A DNA stretch of 64,000 nt from the NCBI GenBank assembly GCA_007693785.1, contig RECY01000029.1, forward strand, positions 26,395 through 90,394. Direction: 5' to 3'. Under the pieces are notes generated by a model. The model saw nothing but the letters and a program-made list of their open reading frames with translations, was not told the origin of the DNA and ran no database searches. Position numbers and translations under genes: made by a program. Below are positions 1 to 11,704 of the stretch, in pieces. The DNA is from Phycisphaerales bacterium. Its GTDB lineage: Bacteria; Planctomycetota; Phycisphaerae; Phycisphaerales; UBA1924. Every line of letters begins with the position of its first letter. Position 1 is the stretch's first letter.

Positions 1-7
1 GCCCGGG

Positions 8-370
8 ATGCGCCGATTGCCGGCGCGGGTGGCGACGGGGTGGGCGCTGGCGTTTGTCGGGCTGGGCCTGGCGGGGCCGGGGTGGTGGCTTGTGAGTTCG
101 TGGATGGGCGGCGGTGTGGCGGCGTCCGCGGACGGCGTGCGTTTGTCGTGGATGGCTTCGCCCTGGACGGGGCAGTTGGAACTGGTGCGGGACCGGTCGT
201 GGTCGGGGCGGAGCGCGTGGGCGTCGAGCGGGCACTGGTGGGCGATCGGCGGGGTGATGGTGGTGGGTCTGGCGGGGTGGGTCGGGGCGTGGATGCGCGG
301 CGTCGGGTCGCGGGGTGCGGGTTCGGGTAACGACGGGGACGGGGTGGTCCCGGGTGCTCGGGCGGCCTAA
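8..370 (+). CDS. small membrane protein, possibly 5'-truncated by the window edge
   Basis: Encodes 120 aa from ATG 8. The reading frame stays open to the left edge, so the real start may lie outside the window. Two hydrophobic segments are visible, at about residues 10-32 and 76-96, separated by a Trp/Ser-rich loop, and the tail is Gly-rich and polar. This suggests a two-pass inner-membrane protein with a short exposed loop. No catalytic motif or family is recognised. It lies 81 bp upstream of greA on the same strand and could be the last gene of an operon extending left. GC-rich codon use fits the rest of the window. A spurious frame is possible, because long open frames are common in this composition. 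Confidence 0.45.
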   Translation: MRRLPARVATGWALAFVGLGLAGPGWWLVSSWMGGGVAASADGVRLSWMASPWTGQLELVRDRSWSGRSAWASSGHWWAIGGVMVVGLAGWVGAWMRGVGSRGAGSGNDGDGVVPGARAA

Positions 371-451
371 TTTGTGGTGGATCGGGTCCGCCGCCGCCAC
401 TTTGCGCGTCGTCGGGCCCGTGTGCGTTTGCGCCACCGAAGGGAGCCGACG

Positions 452-919
452 ATGGAACTGATCACGTCCGATGAGAAGAAGCAGTTGCAGAAGCGGCTGC
501 AGGATTTGTTGGATCACCGATCGGTCATCAGCGAACGCATCGCCGAGGCGCGCGAGCTTGGCGACCTGAAAGAGAACTCGGAGTACCACGCGGCCCGCGA
601 GCAGCAGGGGCTGGAGGAGGCCGAGATCCGACGCCTGCAGGACCGCCTGACGCACGCGAAGGTTGTGGACCACGATGCGGCGATCGCGAAGGACGTGGTC
701 TTCCTGGGCTCAACGGTGAAGCTGCGCGACGTCTCCGACGGCGAGGAGGAACTGTTCCGCCTCGTCGGTGAGGCGACTGGCAGCGATACGGGGGGCGTGA
801 CGGAGGTCACGAGCAACAGCCCGATGGGCGAGGCGCTGATGAAGGCGCGGATCGGGGAAACGATCGCGGTGCGCGGGCCGCGGGGGACGATGAAGTTTGA
901 GATCGTGGAGATCGTGTAG
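452..919 (+). CDS. greA: transcription elongation factor GreA
   Basis: Encodes 155 aa, the usual GreA length. GreA enters the RNA polymerase secondary channel and stimulates cleavage of backtracked transcripts. The N-terminal half is an antiparallel coiled coil. Its tip carries the family signature GDLKENSEYHAA at about residues 37-48, including the acidic residues (D38, E41) that reach the polymerase active site. The C-terminal half is the FKBP-like polymerase-binding domain, ending in a GETIAVRGPRG-type segment. ATG 452 was chosen because a GGGAG ribosome site lies just upstream and the protein then aligns from its first residue. The open frame reaches back to 374 without a recognisable extension. 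A terminator hairpin follows. Confidence 0.95.
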   Translation: MELITSDEKKQLQKRLQDLLDHRSVISERIAEARELGDLKENSEYHAAREQQGLEEAEIRRLQDRLTHAKVVDHDAAIAKDVVFLGSTVKLRDVSDGEEELFRLVGEATGSDTGGVTEVTSNSPMGEALMKARIGETIAVRGPRGTMKFEIVEIV

Positions 920-966
920 GGAAAGCACTAGGGATTCGGCAATAGGTACTCGGGGGGGTTGGATGG

Positions 967-996
967 ACGCGGGCTTTTTAGGCTCGCGTTTTTTCT
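967..996 (+). terminator. intrinsic terminator of greA
   Basis: The inverted repeat ACGCGGGC (967-974) and GCTCGCGT (982-989) forms an 8-bp stem with one G-U pair and a seven-base loop. A run of T follows. It sits 48 bp after the greA stop and just beyond the convergent GH31 stop, so it fits termination of greA. Confidence 0.75.
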
Positions 997-1012
997 TTTG
1001 CGGGTGGGATGG

Positions 1013-3241
1013 TTACGGGAGGCGGAGGGTGATGGGTTGGCCGTCTTGGGCGGTGGCTTTGGCGGCTCGCCCGTCTGCGGTGATGATCTCGACGTGCAGG
1101 GCGCGGGTTGGGCGGGGCATGTTGCCGGATTCGTCTTCGATGCGGACGGTGACGTCGCGGGCGTCGGTTTCGGCGAGGTAGACGGTGCGGAGGTAGCGCC
1201 CTTGCTGATGGGCGAAGCCGTCGCCGTCGTCTTCGTAGAGGGCGCCGTCGGCTTTGCCGTGCTCGTCGAGGGCGACGACCAGTGTGAGCGGGTCGAGCGG
1301 GCGCTCGTCGCTGTAGTTCATGATCGGGCCCATCGGGACAATCGCGCCGGCCTTGATGAACAGCTCGGGCAGGTCCGCGTCGGTCGGGTCGTTGAGGTGG
1401 GCGGCGGCGGGCTCGAAGCGTCGCCAGTCGCCGCGGGGCATGGGGGCGTCGCACTCGCCCTGGCGGGTGGTGCGGGCGCGGACGAGGACGTCCGGGCCGA
1501 GGAGGAAGCTGTCCTCGGCGTCGCGCAGCTTCGGGTCGGCGGGGTCCTCGAAGAAGAGCGGCTGCGCGACGGGGTCGCCGAGGCGGCTGGCGCGTTCGAA
1601 GAGCGTGTAAAGATACGGCAGCAGTCGGTAGCGGCGCTGGATGGCGAGTCGGCAGACGTGCTCGGTGCGCTCGCCGAAGGACCAGGGCTCGTGGTCGGGC
1701 ATGATGGTGTCGCCGCCGACGCCGGCGCCGTCGGCCTTGGGGTCGCGGTACTTGTTGGTGTGCCCGCGTGCGAAGGGGAGGAGGGCGCCGATGCCCATCC
1801 AGCGTGCGAAGAGCTCGGGCGTGGCGAGGTAGCCGAAGCCGCCGATGTCCGGGCCGGCGAAGGGCTGTCCGCTGAGCCCGAGGTTGAGGGCCATCGGGAT
1901 GGACCAGTGCAGGTGCTGCCACGTGGAGAGGTTGTCGCCGGTCCAGGTCGCGGCGTATCGGTGGGAGCCGAGGTAGCCGGCGCGGGTGAGGACGAAGGGT
2001 CGCTTGTCGGGGTTGGCGGCGGCGATGCCGTCGCGCGTGGCTTGAGCCATGAGCATGCCGTAGACGTTGTGGTAGAGGGTGTGGGGCCCGGGGCCGCCGA
2101 GCTCGTCGTCGGCGAGGTGGAGGTTGGACTCGGGCATGGTTTTGGTGGCGACGTGGAAGACGGCGGGCTCGTTCATGTCGTTCCAGACGCCGTCGATGCC
2201 GGTCGCCATGAAATCCTTGTAGAGCCCGGCCCACCAGTGGCGGACCTGCTTGCTGGTGAAGTCGGGGAAGGCGCAGGGGCCGGGCCAGACCGAGCCGTGG
2301 TATTCCGCGCCGTGTTTATCCGTGACGGCGTAGCCGCCCTCGGTGAGCTGCTGGTAGACGAAGTAGTCGGGATCGACCTTGATGCCGGGGTCGATCATCC
2401 AGACGGCGCGGTAGCCGAGGGTGTGGAGGTGGTCGTTGAGCCCCTTGGGGTCGGGGAATTGTTCTTTGTCGAAGGTGAAGCAGCGGAATTCGTGCATGTA
2501 GTCGATGTCGAGCCAGATGACGTCGCAGGGGATGTCGCGGTCTCGGAAGCCCTGGGCAATCTCGCGGACGCGGGCGTCGGGGTGGTAGGACCAGCGGCAC
2601 TGCTGGTAGCCAAGCGCCCAGCGGGGGGGGAGGGGCATCGTGCCGGTGAGTTCGGCGAGTGCTCGGACGACGTCGCGCGGGTGGTCGCGTTCGATGACGA
2701 CGATCGCGGGGGTTGGGCCGAAGGTTTCGAACTTGATGCCGGCGGCGAGGTCGATGGTGCATCGGCTGGTGGTTTCGCAGAAGACGCCGAAGGCGGAGCC
2801 GTCCGCGCGGACGCCCAGGACCCAGGGGTGGGACTGGTAGAGGTGCGGCGTTTTGTCGGAATAGCCGAAGGCGTCGTGGTTCCAGCAGGTGGTGACGGTG
2901 CCGTTGCGTCGGAAGGGGCCAGCGACTTCGCCGGTGGCGTAGAGGCTGGTGCCGGGGGCGATGGGGATGTGGGCGACGTGGTAGTTGTGCCCGATCGCGC
3001 GGAATCGCGGGTTGGTGGGGCGTTGCTGCGGGGCGGGGCCGAGCGTGCGCGGGGGCTCGGCGTAGGCGGGGTTCGGGCGAAGGGGCTGATCGGCGAGGGC
3101 GGGGTCGCGGAACCGGATCACGCGATCACCCAGCGACTGGGGGATCGGGTCGGTCCGCGGTGTGCGCAGGCTGACGGCGAGGCGGCAGAGCGTTCGTCGT
3201 GCGGCGGCGGTAGAGGCTTCGAATCGCTCGCGGGGTGTCAT
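1013..3241 (-). CDS. glycoside hydrolase family 31 alpha-glucosidase
   Basis: Encodes 742 aa. GH31 enzymes are retaining hydrolases that release glucose or xylose from the non-reducing end of alpha-glucans. Family hallmarks are clear: WLDIDYM near residue 245, the nucleophile region GVWNDMNEP with Asp355, the acid/base region WTGDNLSTW near residue 435, and LSGQPFAGPDIGGF shortly after. The C-terminus carries the beta-sandwich domains usual for the family. No N-terminal signal peptide is evident, so it is probably cytoplasmic and acts on imported maltodextrins or stored glycogen fragments. It is transcribed divergently from a LuxR-type regulator whose start is about 230 bp away. Alpha-xylosidase or isomaltase specificity cannot be excluded from sequence alone. 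Confidence 0.93.
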   Translation of the reverse strand: MTPRERFEASTAAARRTLCRLAVSLRTPRTDPIPQSLGDRVIRFRDPALADQPLRPNPAYAEPPRTLGPAPQQRPTNPRFRAIGHNYHVAHIPIAPGTSLYATGEVAGPFRRNGTVTTCWNHDAFGYSDKTPHLYQSHPWVLGVRADGSAFGVFCETTSRCTIDLAAGIKFETFGPTPAIVVIERDHPRDVVRALAELTGTMPLPPRWALGYQQCRWSYHPDARVREIAQGFRDRDIPCDVIWLDIDYMHEFRCFTFDKEQFPDPKGLNDHLHTLGYRAVWMIDPGIKVDPDYFVYQQLTEGGYAVTDKHGAEYHGSVWPGPCAFPDFTSKQVRHWWAGLYKDFMATGIDGVWNDMNEPAVFHVATKTMPESNLHLADDELGGPGPHTLYHNVYGMLMAQATRDGIAAANPDKRPFVLTRAGYLGSHRYAATWTGDNLSTWQHLHWSIPMALNLGLSGQPFAGPDIGGFGYLATPELFARWMGIGALLPFARGHTNKYRDPKADGAGVGGDTIMPDHEPWSFGERTEHVCRLAIQRRYRLLPYLYTLFERASRLGDPVAQPLFFEDPADPKLRDAEDSFLLGPDVLVRARTTRQGECDAPMPRGDWRRFEPAAAHLNDPTDADLPELFIKAGAIVPMGPIMNYSDERPLDPLTLVVALDEHGKADGALYEDDGDGFAHQQGRYLRTVYLAETDARDVTVRIEDESGNMPRPTRALHVEIITADGRAAKATAQDGQPITLRLP

Positions 3242-3470
3242 GGGTGGAGTCCTTGATCAGAGGCGTTGCGTGGCGGGCGATTGTTGAGCCCCGGGCGGCG
3301 CGGGGCGAGCGTGCGGGGTGCGGCGTAGTTTTCCGGGAAAGTGTGCGCAGGTTCTTGTATGAAGTTCTGCGTGCCGGCGCATGTTCTTATTGGTTGCGCC
3401 TTGGATCGAGGCCTAGCATCGGGGTTGTGGGCACGCCATCCTTGTTTGGGCTCCGCCCGGCTTCGGCGGC

Positions 3471-4355
3471 GTGCTTGCGAGCGGAAGTGGATTGGATGGG
3501 TGGCGCTCGCGGGGACGCGGCGTCGGCGGAGATCCGATAGGTGAGACCGAGGACGGTGCGTGGCTTCACGTCGAGGACGTGCGGGCTGTGGTGCGCTTGC
3601 TGAGCGAGGCGGCGGCTGCGCGGGAGAGCGCCCCCGCGATGAAGCGACGGATCGCGAGCGGGCTGGCGGCTTTGATCGATGCGGACGCCTGGCTGTGGGC
3701 GGTTTCGGAGCTCTCGATCGGCGAACGCTTCGACGGCGCGTTCTCCACGCTGCTCTACAACGGGCTCGACGAGCGCCAGCTCGCGATGCTCTATCAGGGC
3801 ATGTACGACCCGAAGCTCCCGCCGCCGGAGCGGGAGGCGATGACGCCGGACCTGATCGCGGGCGAGCACTTCACGCGCCGCCGGGAAGATCTTGTCCCGA
3901 CGCATGAGTGGCGTGCCTCGGGGCATTACAAGCAGTACCGGGCCCCGCACAACATGGACGAGTTTGTGTGCTCGGTCTACCCGTTGAGCGCGTCGGGGCG
4001 GAGCGTCGTCGCGTTTCACCGCGCGACGGGACGCCCGGCGTTCTCGGTGCGGGATCGTCGCCTGGTCCACGTGGTCATGAGTGAGCTCGGCCCGCTGCAC
4101 ACCGATACGGGCAATCTGCCGCTCGGCGGCACGCCAGGCCCGAGTGTCGCCGGCCTGAGCCCGCGTCTGCGGACGGTCTTCGGGCTGCTGCTGGAGGGCT
4201 GGAGCCGCAAGCAGATCTCCGAGCACCTCACGCTCAGCCCGCACACCGTGGCGGAGTACAAGCGAGCGATCTACAAGCACTTCGGCGTCCACAGCCAACG
4301 CGAGCTGCAAGCCCGCTTCCACCAGGGCGACGGCGGGGACGTGCGCGGGAGGTGA
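3471..4355 (+). CDS. LuxR-type HTH transcriptional regulator
   Basis: Encodes up to 294 aa. The C-terminal 60 residues are a LuxR/GerE-type helix-turn-helix: LSPRLRTVFGLLLEGWSRKQISEHL, followed by LSPHTVAEYKRAIYKHFGV, the usual recognition-helix pattern. The N-terminal 200 residues have a GAF-like or autoinducer-domain-like feel (HMDEFVCSVYPLS-type strands), but I cannot assign a known sensor domain. It has no receiver Asp pattern, so it is probably not a response regulator. The start is uncertain: TTG 3471 gives the longest frame, TTG 3489 has a weak GGAAG-like site, and a GTG near 3576 would still keep the main domain. It is divergent from the GH31 gene, which it could regulate. Confidence 0.8.
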   Translation: MLASGSGLDGWRSRGRGVGGDPIGETEDGAWLHVEDVRAVVRLLSEAAAARESAPAMKRRIASGLAALIDADAWLWAVSELSIGERFDGAFSTLLYNGLDERQLAMLYQGMYDPKLPPPEREAMTPDLIAGEHFTRRREDLVPTHEWRASGHYKQYRAPHNMDEFVCSVYPLSASGRSVVAFHRATGRPAFSVRDRRLVHVVMSELGPLHTDTGNLPLGGTPGPSVAGLSPRLRTVFGLLLEGWSRKQISEHLTLSPHTVAEYKRAIYKHFGVHSQRELQARFHQGDGGDVRGR

Positions 4356-4387
4356 GTCTCTGGCCACGCCTCCGGCAACTGGCAGCG

Positions 4388-5188
4388 TTAGCGGTCGGCA
4401 AGGTCGCGTCCGCGGACGCCGTCGAGGGTCCACGTGCCGGGGGCGGCTTGGCCTACGAATGTCAGCCGGATGTCCGTATTCTCCCTAGGAATGACGCCGT
4501 TCGGCGAGAAGTACCCCCGAGCGATCCGCCAGGCGTGGGTTCGTTGGGCGCTCCCGTCGGCCGCCGCCATGAAGACCCATGGCGAGGGTGTCATCCGATA
4601 GATCGGTCCGGCTTGCGGGTGGACCTGCTCCAGTTCTTGATCCAATGGTTGGTGCAACAAGAGCGATTTCGCGGCCGGGTGACGCACCTCGCTGACGCGG
4701 GTCGAGCGGCGCTGCGCGCGATCGAGGCGGGTGCTGGGGTTCCAGAAGAGCGGGTCGGCGACGAAGGCTTGGGAGTAGTGATAGTCGGTGTGCCCGGTCT
4801 CGTTGGATCGGGGGTCGAAGAAGACCTGGTTCCATGAGTTGGTGTCGTAGTCGTCCCGGGCCATGAAGACGTGCCAGAGCCAGAACTGTTCGAAGTAGTG
4901 GCGGGGCTCGGGGCCGCCGAGGTCGATGGTTTCTTGGCTCGGCGGGATGAGCAGCGGCCACTGGTCGTCGTGCGAGGCGGTGTAGGACGCGAAGACGCCG
5001 GCGTGCTGGCGGAGGTTGGAGATCGACTGCGCGTCGCGTGCGGACTCGCGGAAGTGCCCGATCGCGGGGATGCTGAGCGCGATGAGGATCGCGAGGACGG
5101 TGATCGCGATGACGAGCTCGATCGCGGTGAGCCCGGCGGCTTGTACACATGGCGTTCGCGGATGATGGCGAGGTGTCGCGTTTCGCAT
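4388..5188 (-). CDS. prepilin-type N-terminal domain (pseudopilin-like) protein
   Basis: Encodes 266 aa. Residues about 19-43 form a type IV prepilin or type II secretion pseudopilin N-terminus. A Gly-Leu cleavage site is followed by TAIELVIAITVLAILIALS, with the characteristic Glu at mature position 5. The preceding leader is unusually long and basic. After the hydrophobic helix the protein is soluble, with a WPLLIPPS stretch and a periplasmic domain like those of the many planctomycete pseudopilin-like proteins. The ATG has a GAGGG site. It starts 11 bp after the stop of the upstream exported protein, so the two are cotranscribed. Its role is probably in a secretion or surface structure. 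No secretion apparatus genes are nearby. Confidence 0.8.
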   Translation of the reverse strand: MRNATPRHHPRTPCVQAAGLTAIELVIAITVLAILIALSIPAIGHFRESARDAQSISNLRQHAGVFASYTASHDDQWPLLIPPSQETIDLGGPEPRHYFEQFWLWHVFMARDDYDTNSWNQVFFDPRSNETGHTDYHYSQAFVADPLFWNPSTRLDRAQRRSTRVSEVRHPAAKSLLLHQPLDQELEQVHPQAGPIYRMTPSPWVFMAAADGSAQRTHAWRIARGYFSPNGVIPRENTDIRLTFVGQAAPGTWTLDGVRGRDLADR

Positions 5189-5199
5189 CGCGGCGGCCC

Positions 5200-6324
5200 T
5201 CAGGCGTGGTGGCGACGGAAGAGCACGCCCGCGCCGATCGCCGCGGCGACCGCGGGGATTGCGAGCAACCAGAGCAGCCCGAAGCTTCGGACCGGGGGCG
5301 GGTGCGCGTCTTCGGACACGGGGTCTGACTCAGGGTGTGGCGGGGGCGTGACGCGGACCGTGCCGCCCCTCGGGCGGTTGTCGACGAGGGTGAGGGCGTC
5401 GATCTCGCCTCGGACGGCGTCGTGTTGACGCTTCGCGTCCGGGAGCGCGGTGACGCGTTGCAACTCGCCTCGCTCGAGCGGGCGAGCGGACTCGACGCGG
5501 TGTCGCAACTCGAGCGTGCGGTTTGGGAGAAACTCCTCGGCGATGGTCGCCAACGGGGCGTTCGCGACGGAGGTCCATTCGCGGTAGCCCCATCTTCGCC
5601 CGAGCTCTTCGGGCGAGGCGTCGCTCTGGGTGACGAGGGCTTCGGTCGCGAGGCCGGTGTTGGTTGCGGGGTCGAAGGTGCCGGAGAGGCGGATCATCAT
5701 GCCCTGTTCGGGGAGGCCGGCATCGGCGGTCCATGTTGTGGCATCGGGGGTGGCCTGGAAGCGGGTGACGCGCATGCCGTGGCCCGCGTTCGCGACACTG
5801 AAGCCGCCCGCGGCGAGGGATTGCACGAGGCGTTGGATGCGCCGGATCTCGCCCGGGTGGTCGTACTCGGGCGGGATGCGCCCGGCGCTGGAAACGGTGA
5901 GCTGTGCGGGCGCGCGTCCCCACGCGGTTCGTCCGTCGAAGGCGACGTCGAACTCGTAGCCGTCGTGGTCGGTGCTGTTGATGCGTCCGTGCCCGTTCGC
6001 CCCGAGCCAGATGTCGTAGGTGCGGACGTCGGGTCCGCGGGCGAGGCGTCGCTCGGCGATCTCGATGTCCCGTCGGCGGGGGTGATCGGGTCGCCCTTCC
6101 ACTTCGCGCCGCCACGCGGCGAGCTCGGCCCGCGTGGGCGTCTCGTGCGACTCGACGATGACGCGCAGGTGCATGTCGTCGATCGTGGGGAGCGGGGTTT
6201 CCCAGGCCGTGCGGAACCACGCCTCGGCCGCTTCCGGGCTCGCGCGGGCGATCAGCGGCCCGAGCAGGCAGGCGATGCTTGCTGCGGTCAAGGCGATGCG
6301 GACTGTCCGGCACGTGATGGGCAT
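5200..6324 (-). CDS. exported protein with C-terminal membrane anchor, function unknown
   Basis: Encodes 374 aa from ATG 6324, chosen for its GGGAGGG ribosome site; the frame extends 48 bp further without support. An N-terminal signal sequence (about residues 7-28) ends near ARASPEA. The middle 280 residues are soluble, with repeated beta-strand-like segments such as YDIWLGANGHGRIN and VAFDGRTAWGRAP that resemble outer-membrane lipoprotein sorting or LolA-like strands, though not clearly enough to name. The C-terminus is a single hydrophobic helix, WLLAIPAVAAAIGAGVLF, followed by RRHHA. It looks like an envelope protein anchored by its tail. It is the first gene of a two-gene unit with the pseudopilin-like gene. 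Confidence 0.7.
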   Translation of the reverse strand: MPITCRTVRIALTAASIACLLGPLIARASPEAAEAWFRTAWETPLPTIDDMHLRVIVESHETPTRAELAAWRREVEGRPDHPRRRDIEIAERRLARGPDVRTYDIWLGANGHGRINSTDHDGYEFDVAFDGRTAWGRAPAQLTVSSAGRIPPEYDHPGEIRRIQRLVQSLAAGGFSVANAGHGMRVTRFQATPDATTWTADAGLPEQGMMIRLSGTFDPATNTGLATEALVTQSDASPEELGRRWGYREWTSVANAPLATIAEEFLPNRTLELRHRVESARPLERGELQRVTALPDAKRQHDAVRGEIDALTLVDNRPRGGTVRVTPPPHPESDPVSEDAHPPPVRSFGLLWLLAIPAVAAAIGAGVLFRRHHA

Positions 6325-6400
6325 TGGGCATCCCTCCCGACTCGCAACATAGCAGATGCGCGGGAAGCCCAAAAGCGGCGGATCGTAAAAAGCTGGAACA

Positions 6401-6428
6401 ACAACACCCCTCGCCTGAGGGGTGTTGT
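6401..6428 (-). terminator. terminator hairpin after the M28 peptidase gene
   Basis: A perfect 12-bp inverted repeat, ACAACACCCCTC (6401-6412) and GAGGGGTGTTGT (6417-6428), has a four-base loop. Read on the minus strand it lies 29 bp after the peptidase stop and is followed about 10 bases later by a T-run. It separates the peptidase gene from the next minus-strand unit. Confidence 0.7.
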
Positions 6429-6456
6429 GTGCTTGGCCATTCCTGGTTGACGGCGT

Positions 6457-8391
6457 TTATCCGCCGGTCTGGCGGGCTTGCAGGGTCATCTCGAGATCGA
6501 GCTGTTCGTCGCCGCGTTGGATGGTGACGAGGACCTTGTCGCCGGGCTGGTGGCTGGTGAGCATGGGCATCCAAGCTTCGACAGTGGGTGTGGCGCGGCC
6601 GTTCCATGCGGTGATGCGGTCGCCTTGTCGGATGCCGGCTTCTTCGGCGCTGGTGCCCTCGGAGACGTCGGCGACGAGGATGCCGGGCTGCCCGTCGCCG
6701 TCGTAATTGCCGGGGGCGATGCCGACGCGGACGCTGACGCGCCCCATGGGGGGGACGGAGGCTTGCTGCTGGCTGCGATCGGGGCTGGTGAAGGTGAGGC
6801 GATCGGGGTGCTGCGCGAGCGCGTGGGCGATGTTATGAAAGAGGTTCGCGGTCTTGGCGGCGGCGGTGCGGTTGATCTTCCAGCTCACGTCTTCGGGGGT
6901 GTGGTAGTCGTCATGGAAGTCGGCGATGATCGCGAAGAGGACGGGGAGCCCGGCTTGATAGAAGGGCCAGTGGTCGCTGCGCCCGCTGATGCTGGTGGGC
7001 AGGACGATCTCGAGTTCCGACGCGTCGAAGTGGGGCTGAAGGAGGTTGAGGAAGCCCTCGGCTGTGCCGGTGCCGGAGACGGAGAGGCGGTCGTTGCGGA
7101 TGCGTCCGACCATGTCGAGGTTGAGCATGGTCATGGTCTGGTCAAGCGGGCGAGCTGGGTTGTTGGCGTAGTAGCGGGCGCCGTGGAGCCCGGATTCCTC
7201 GGCTGTGAACCAGAGGAAGATGATCGAGCGGGCGTCGGCGTCTTCGGGCATCTGGGCGTAGGTCTCGGCGAGCTTTTCGGCGACGAGCAGGACGGCTGCG
7301 GAGCCGGAGGCGTTGTCGTCGGCGCCGGGGTGGAGCGTGCCGCGGAGGGCGGGGGTGCGCGAGCCGAAGAGGCCCGGGCCGAGGTGGTCGTAGTGGGCGC
7401 CGATGAGGATGTACTCGTCGGCGAGCGCGCCGCGTCCGGGGAGGAGGGCACCGACGTTGTCGGTGGTGATGGGCTTGCGCTCGAGTTCGACGCCGACGGT
7501 GAGGCTCGTCGCGGTGCGGACGGGGGCGTGCCCGTCGTCGGCGAGGCGTCGGAGATCGGTGAAGCCGCGCCCTTGCTCGTCGCCGGCGCGCAGCAGGCGG
7601 TCGGCGGTCTCGTAGCTCATGTGGATGACGGGGATGTCGGTGAGCGTGGGGCCGGTGATGGAGCGCTCGTCCTCAAGCTGCGTGCGCCCGGTTTCGGGCG
7701 GGTTGACGAGGATGATGCCCGCGGCACCGCGGTCGGCGGCGGCCTGGAACTTACTCGTCAGGCCCGCCGCGGGGGACCAGTTGCGCCGCGTCCACTGGCT
7801 GCGTCCCTCGTCGGTCATGGGCTCGTAGCGCGCGATCATCGCCCACTGCCCGCGGAGGCTGATGTCCTCGGGGAAGGAGGTGTAGCCGTCGGGCCCTTGC
7901 TCGATCGCGTAGCCGACGAAGGTGACCGGGGCGGTGAAGAAGCCGTTGCCGCTGGTACCGAGGACGTTAAAGTCGCGTCCGGGGTGGAAGGTGACGGCCT
8001 CGCCGCTGGGCAGGGCGGCCTGCAGGCGGCGCTCCGTGACGTCAATAAACGAGCCGGACTGGAACGGCTGGCGGTAGCCGTCGCCTGAATCGAAGACGGG
8101 CTCGAGCCCGAACTTCTCCACGTAGAACTGGATGTAGGAGGCGGCCCGCTCGATGCCGTCGGTGCCGGGCAGGCGTCCCTGCATGAACGGGTTGGCGAGG
8201 GTCGTGATGTGCTCGTTGTACCGCTGCACGTCCGGGCCCGCGAGTTCGAGGGCGCGGGCGACCGGGGCGCGGTCGTCGGTGACAAAGCTGATCGTGTCCT
8301 CGGCGAGCGAGAGCAGCGGGAGGGCGGCCAGGCCCGCGAGGGCGAACAAGGGGGCGCGAGATCGTCGGCGTGCGGGCGTGTTCGAGGGCAT
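6457..8391 (-). CDS. secreted M28 family zinc peptidase with PDZ domain
   Basis: Encodes 644 aa from ATG 8391, which has a GGAGAAG site; the frame continues upstream without a signal. M28 enzymes are two-zinc aminopeptidases. Visible ligand regions are ILIGAHYDHLG (His, Asp), GADDNASGSAA (bridging Asp), WFTAEESGLHG (catalytic Glu-Glu), LNLDMVGRI (Asp) and SDHWPFYQAGLPVL (last His). A signal peptide occupies about residues 1-32 (basic, then LFALAGLAALPLLSLAE). A protease-associated (PA) domain is probably inserted before the catalytic part, as in many M28 members. The last 90 residues are a PDZ domain (GILVADVSEGTSAEEAGIRQ). It likely degrades extracellular or periplasmic peptides. Confidence 0.93.
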   Translation of the reverse strand: MPSNTPARRRSRAPLFALAGLAALPLLSLAEDTISFVTDDRAPVARALELAGPDVQRYNEHITTLANPFMQGRLPGTDGIERAASYIQFYVEKFGLEPVFDSGDGYRQPFQSGSFIDVTERRLQAALPSGEAVTFHPGRDFNVLGTSGNGFFTAPVTFVGYAIEQGPDGYTSFPEDISLRGQWAMIARYEPMTDEGRSQWTRRNWSPAAGLTSKFQAAADRGAAGIILVNPPETGRTQLEDERSITGPTLTDIPVIHMSYETADRLLRAGDEQGRGFTDLRRLADDGHAPVRTATSLTVGVELERKPITTDNVGALLPGRGALADEYILIGAHYDHLGPGLFGSRTPALRGTLHPGADDNASGSAAVLLVAEKLAETYAQMPEDADARSIIFLWFTAEESGLHGARYYANNPARPLDQTMTMLNLDMVGRIRNDRLSVSGTGTAEGFLNLLQPHFDASELEIVLPTSISGRSDHWPFYQAGLPVLFAIIADFHDDYHTPEDVSWKINRTAAAKTANLFHNIAHALAQHPDRLTFTSPDRSQQQASVPPMGRVSVRVGIAPGNYDGDGQPGILVADVSEGTSAEEAGIRQGDRITAWNGRATPTVEAWMPMLTSHQPGDKVLVTIQRGDEQLDLEMTLQARQTGG

Positions 8392-8484
8392 CGGGTGTCT
8401 TCTCCGGAAGGCGGGGGGGTGACGAGCATGCCCGGTGTCGCGGGCGGATCGCCCCGCTTGATCGGGGCGGCAGACTCCTACCAT

Positions 8485-8631
8485 AACAGGCCCGTGAAAG
8501 GCCTTGTGGGAAGGTGAACCGGCGCCGGCGGGGACCGGTTGCCCGGCGGGTGGTGTTCCGGGGTGGGCTTTAGGGTTTTAGAGGGGTTGCAAGCCGTCGG
8601 CGGGAGTGCCGACGGAGAAGTGGCGAGGCAT
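8485..8631 (+). promoter_or_regulatory. gcvP leader with strong hairpins
   Basis: This 147-bp leader contains a perfect 8-bp stem, CCGTCGGC (8594-8601) and GCCGACGG (8608-8615), with a six-base loop ending 16 bp before ATG 8632. A second AACCGG/CCGGTT inverted repeat lies further upstream. The hairpin would sit next to the ribosome site and could affect translation. The conserved cores of the known glycine riboswitch were looked for and are not apparent. Confidence 0.35.
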
Positions 8632-11595
<2,964 letters not shown>

Positions 11596-11640
11596 GCAGT
11601 GGGCTGAGCACGGGTTGAGCCCTCGCAGCACGGCTTCAAC

Positions 11641-11681
11641 GCAACAACGCTGACCTCTCTCGGGGAGGTCAGCGTTGTTGC
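11641..11681. terminator. bidirectional terminator between gcvP and the convergent gene
   Basis: A perfect 17-bp inverted repeat has arms 11641-11657 and 11665-11681 and a seven-base loop. It lies between convergent genes. AATTT follows on the plus strand and AAGCCG-like sequence on the other, so T-runs are weak, but the stem is very stable. Confidence 0.8.
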
Positions 11682-11704
11682 AATTTGCGGATGGAGGGGC
11701 CGCG

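Noticed and set aside
959..3256. 765-codon plus-strand open frame across the GH31 gene
   Set aside because: It is antisense to a gene with clear catalytic motifs, and its product is Gly/Ala/Val-rich with no family features. Long antisense frames are expected from the high third-position GC.
8485..8631. glycine riboswitch upstream of gcvP
   Set aside because: The conserved aptamer cores of the known glycine riboswitch could not be found in the leader.
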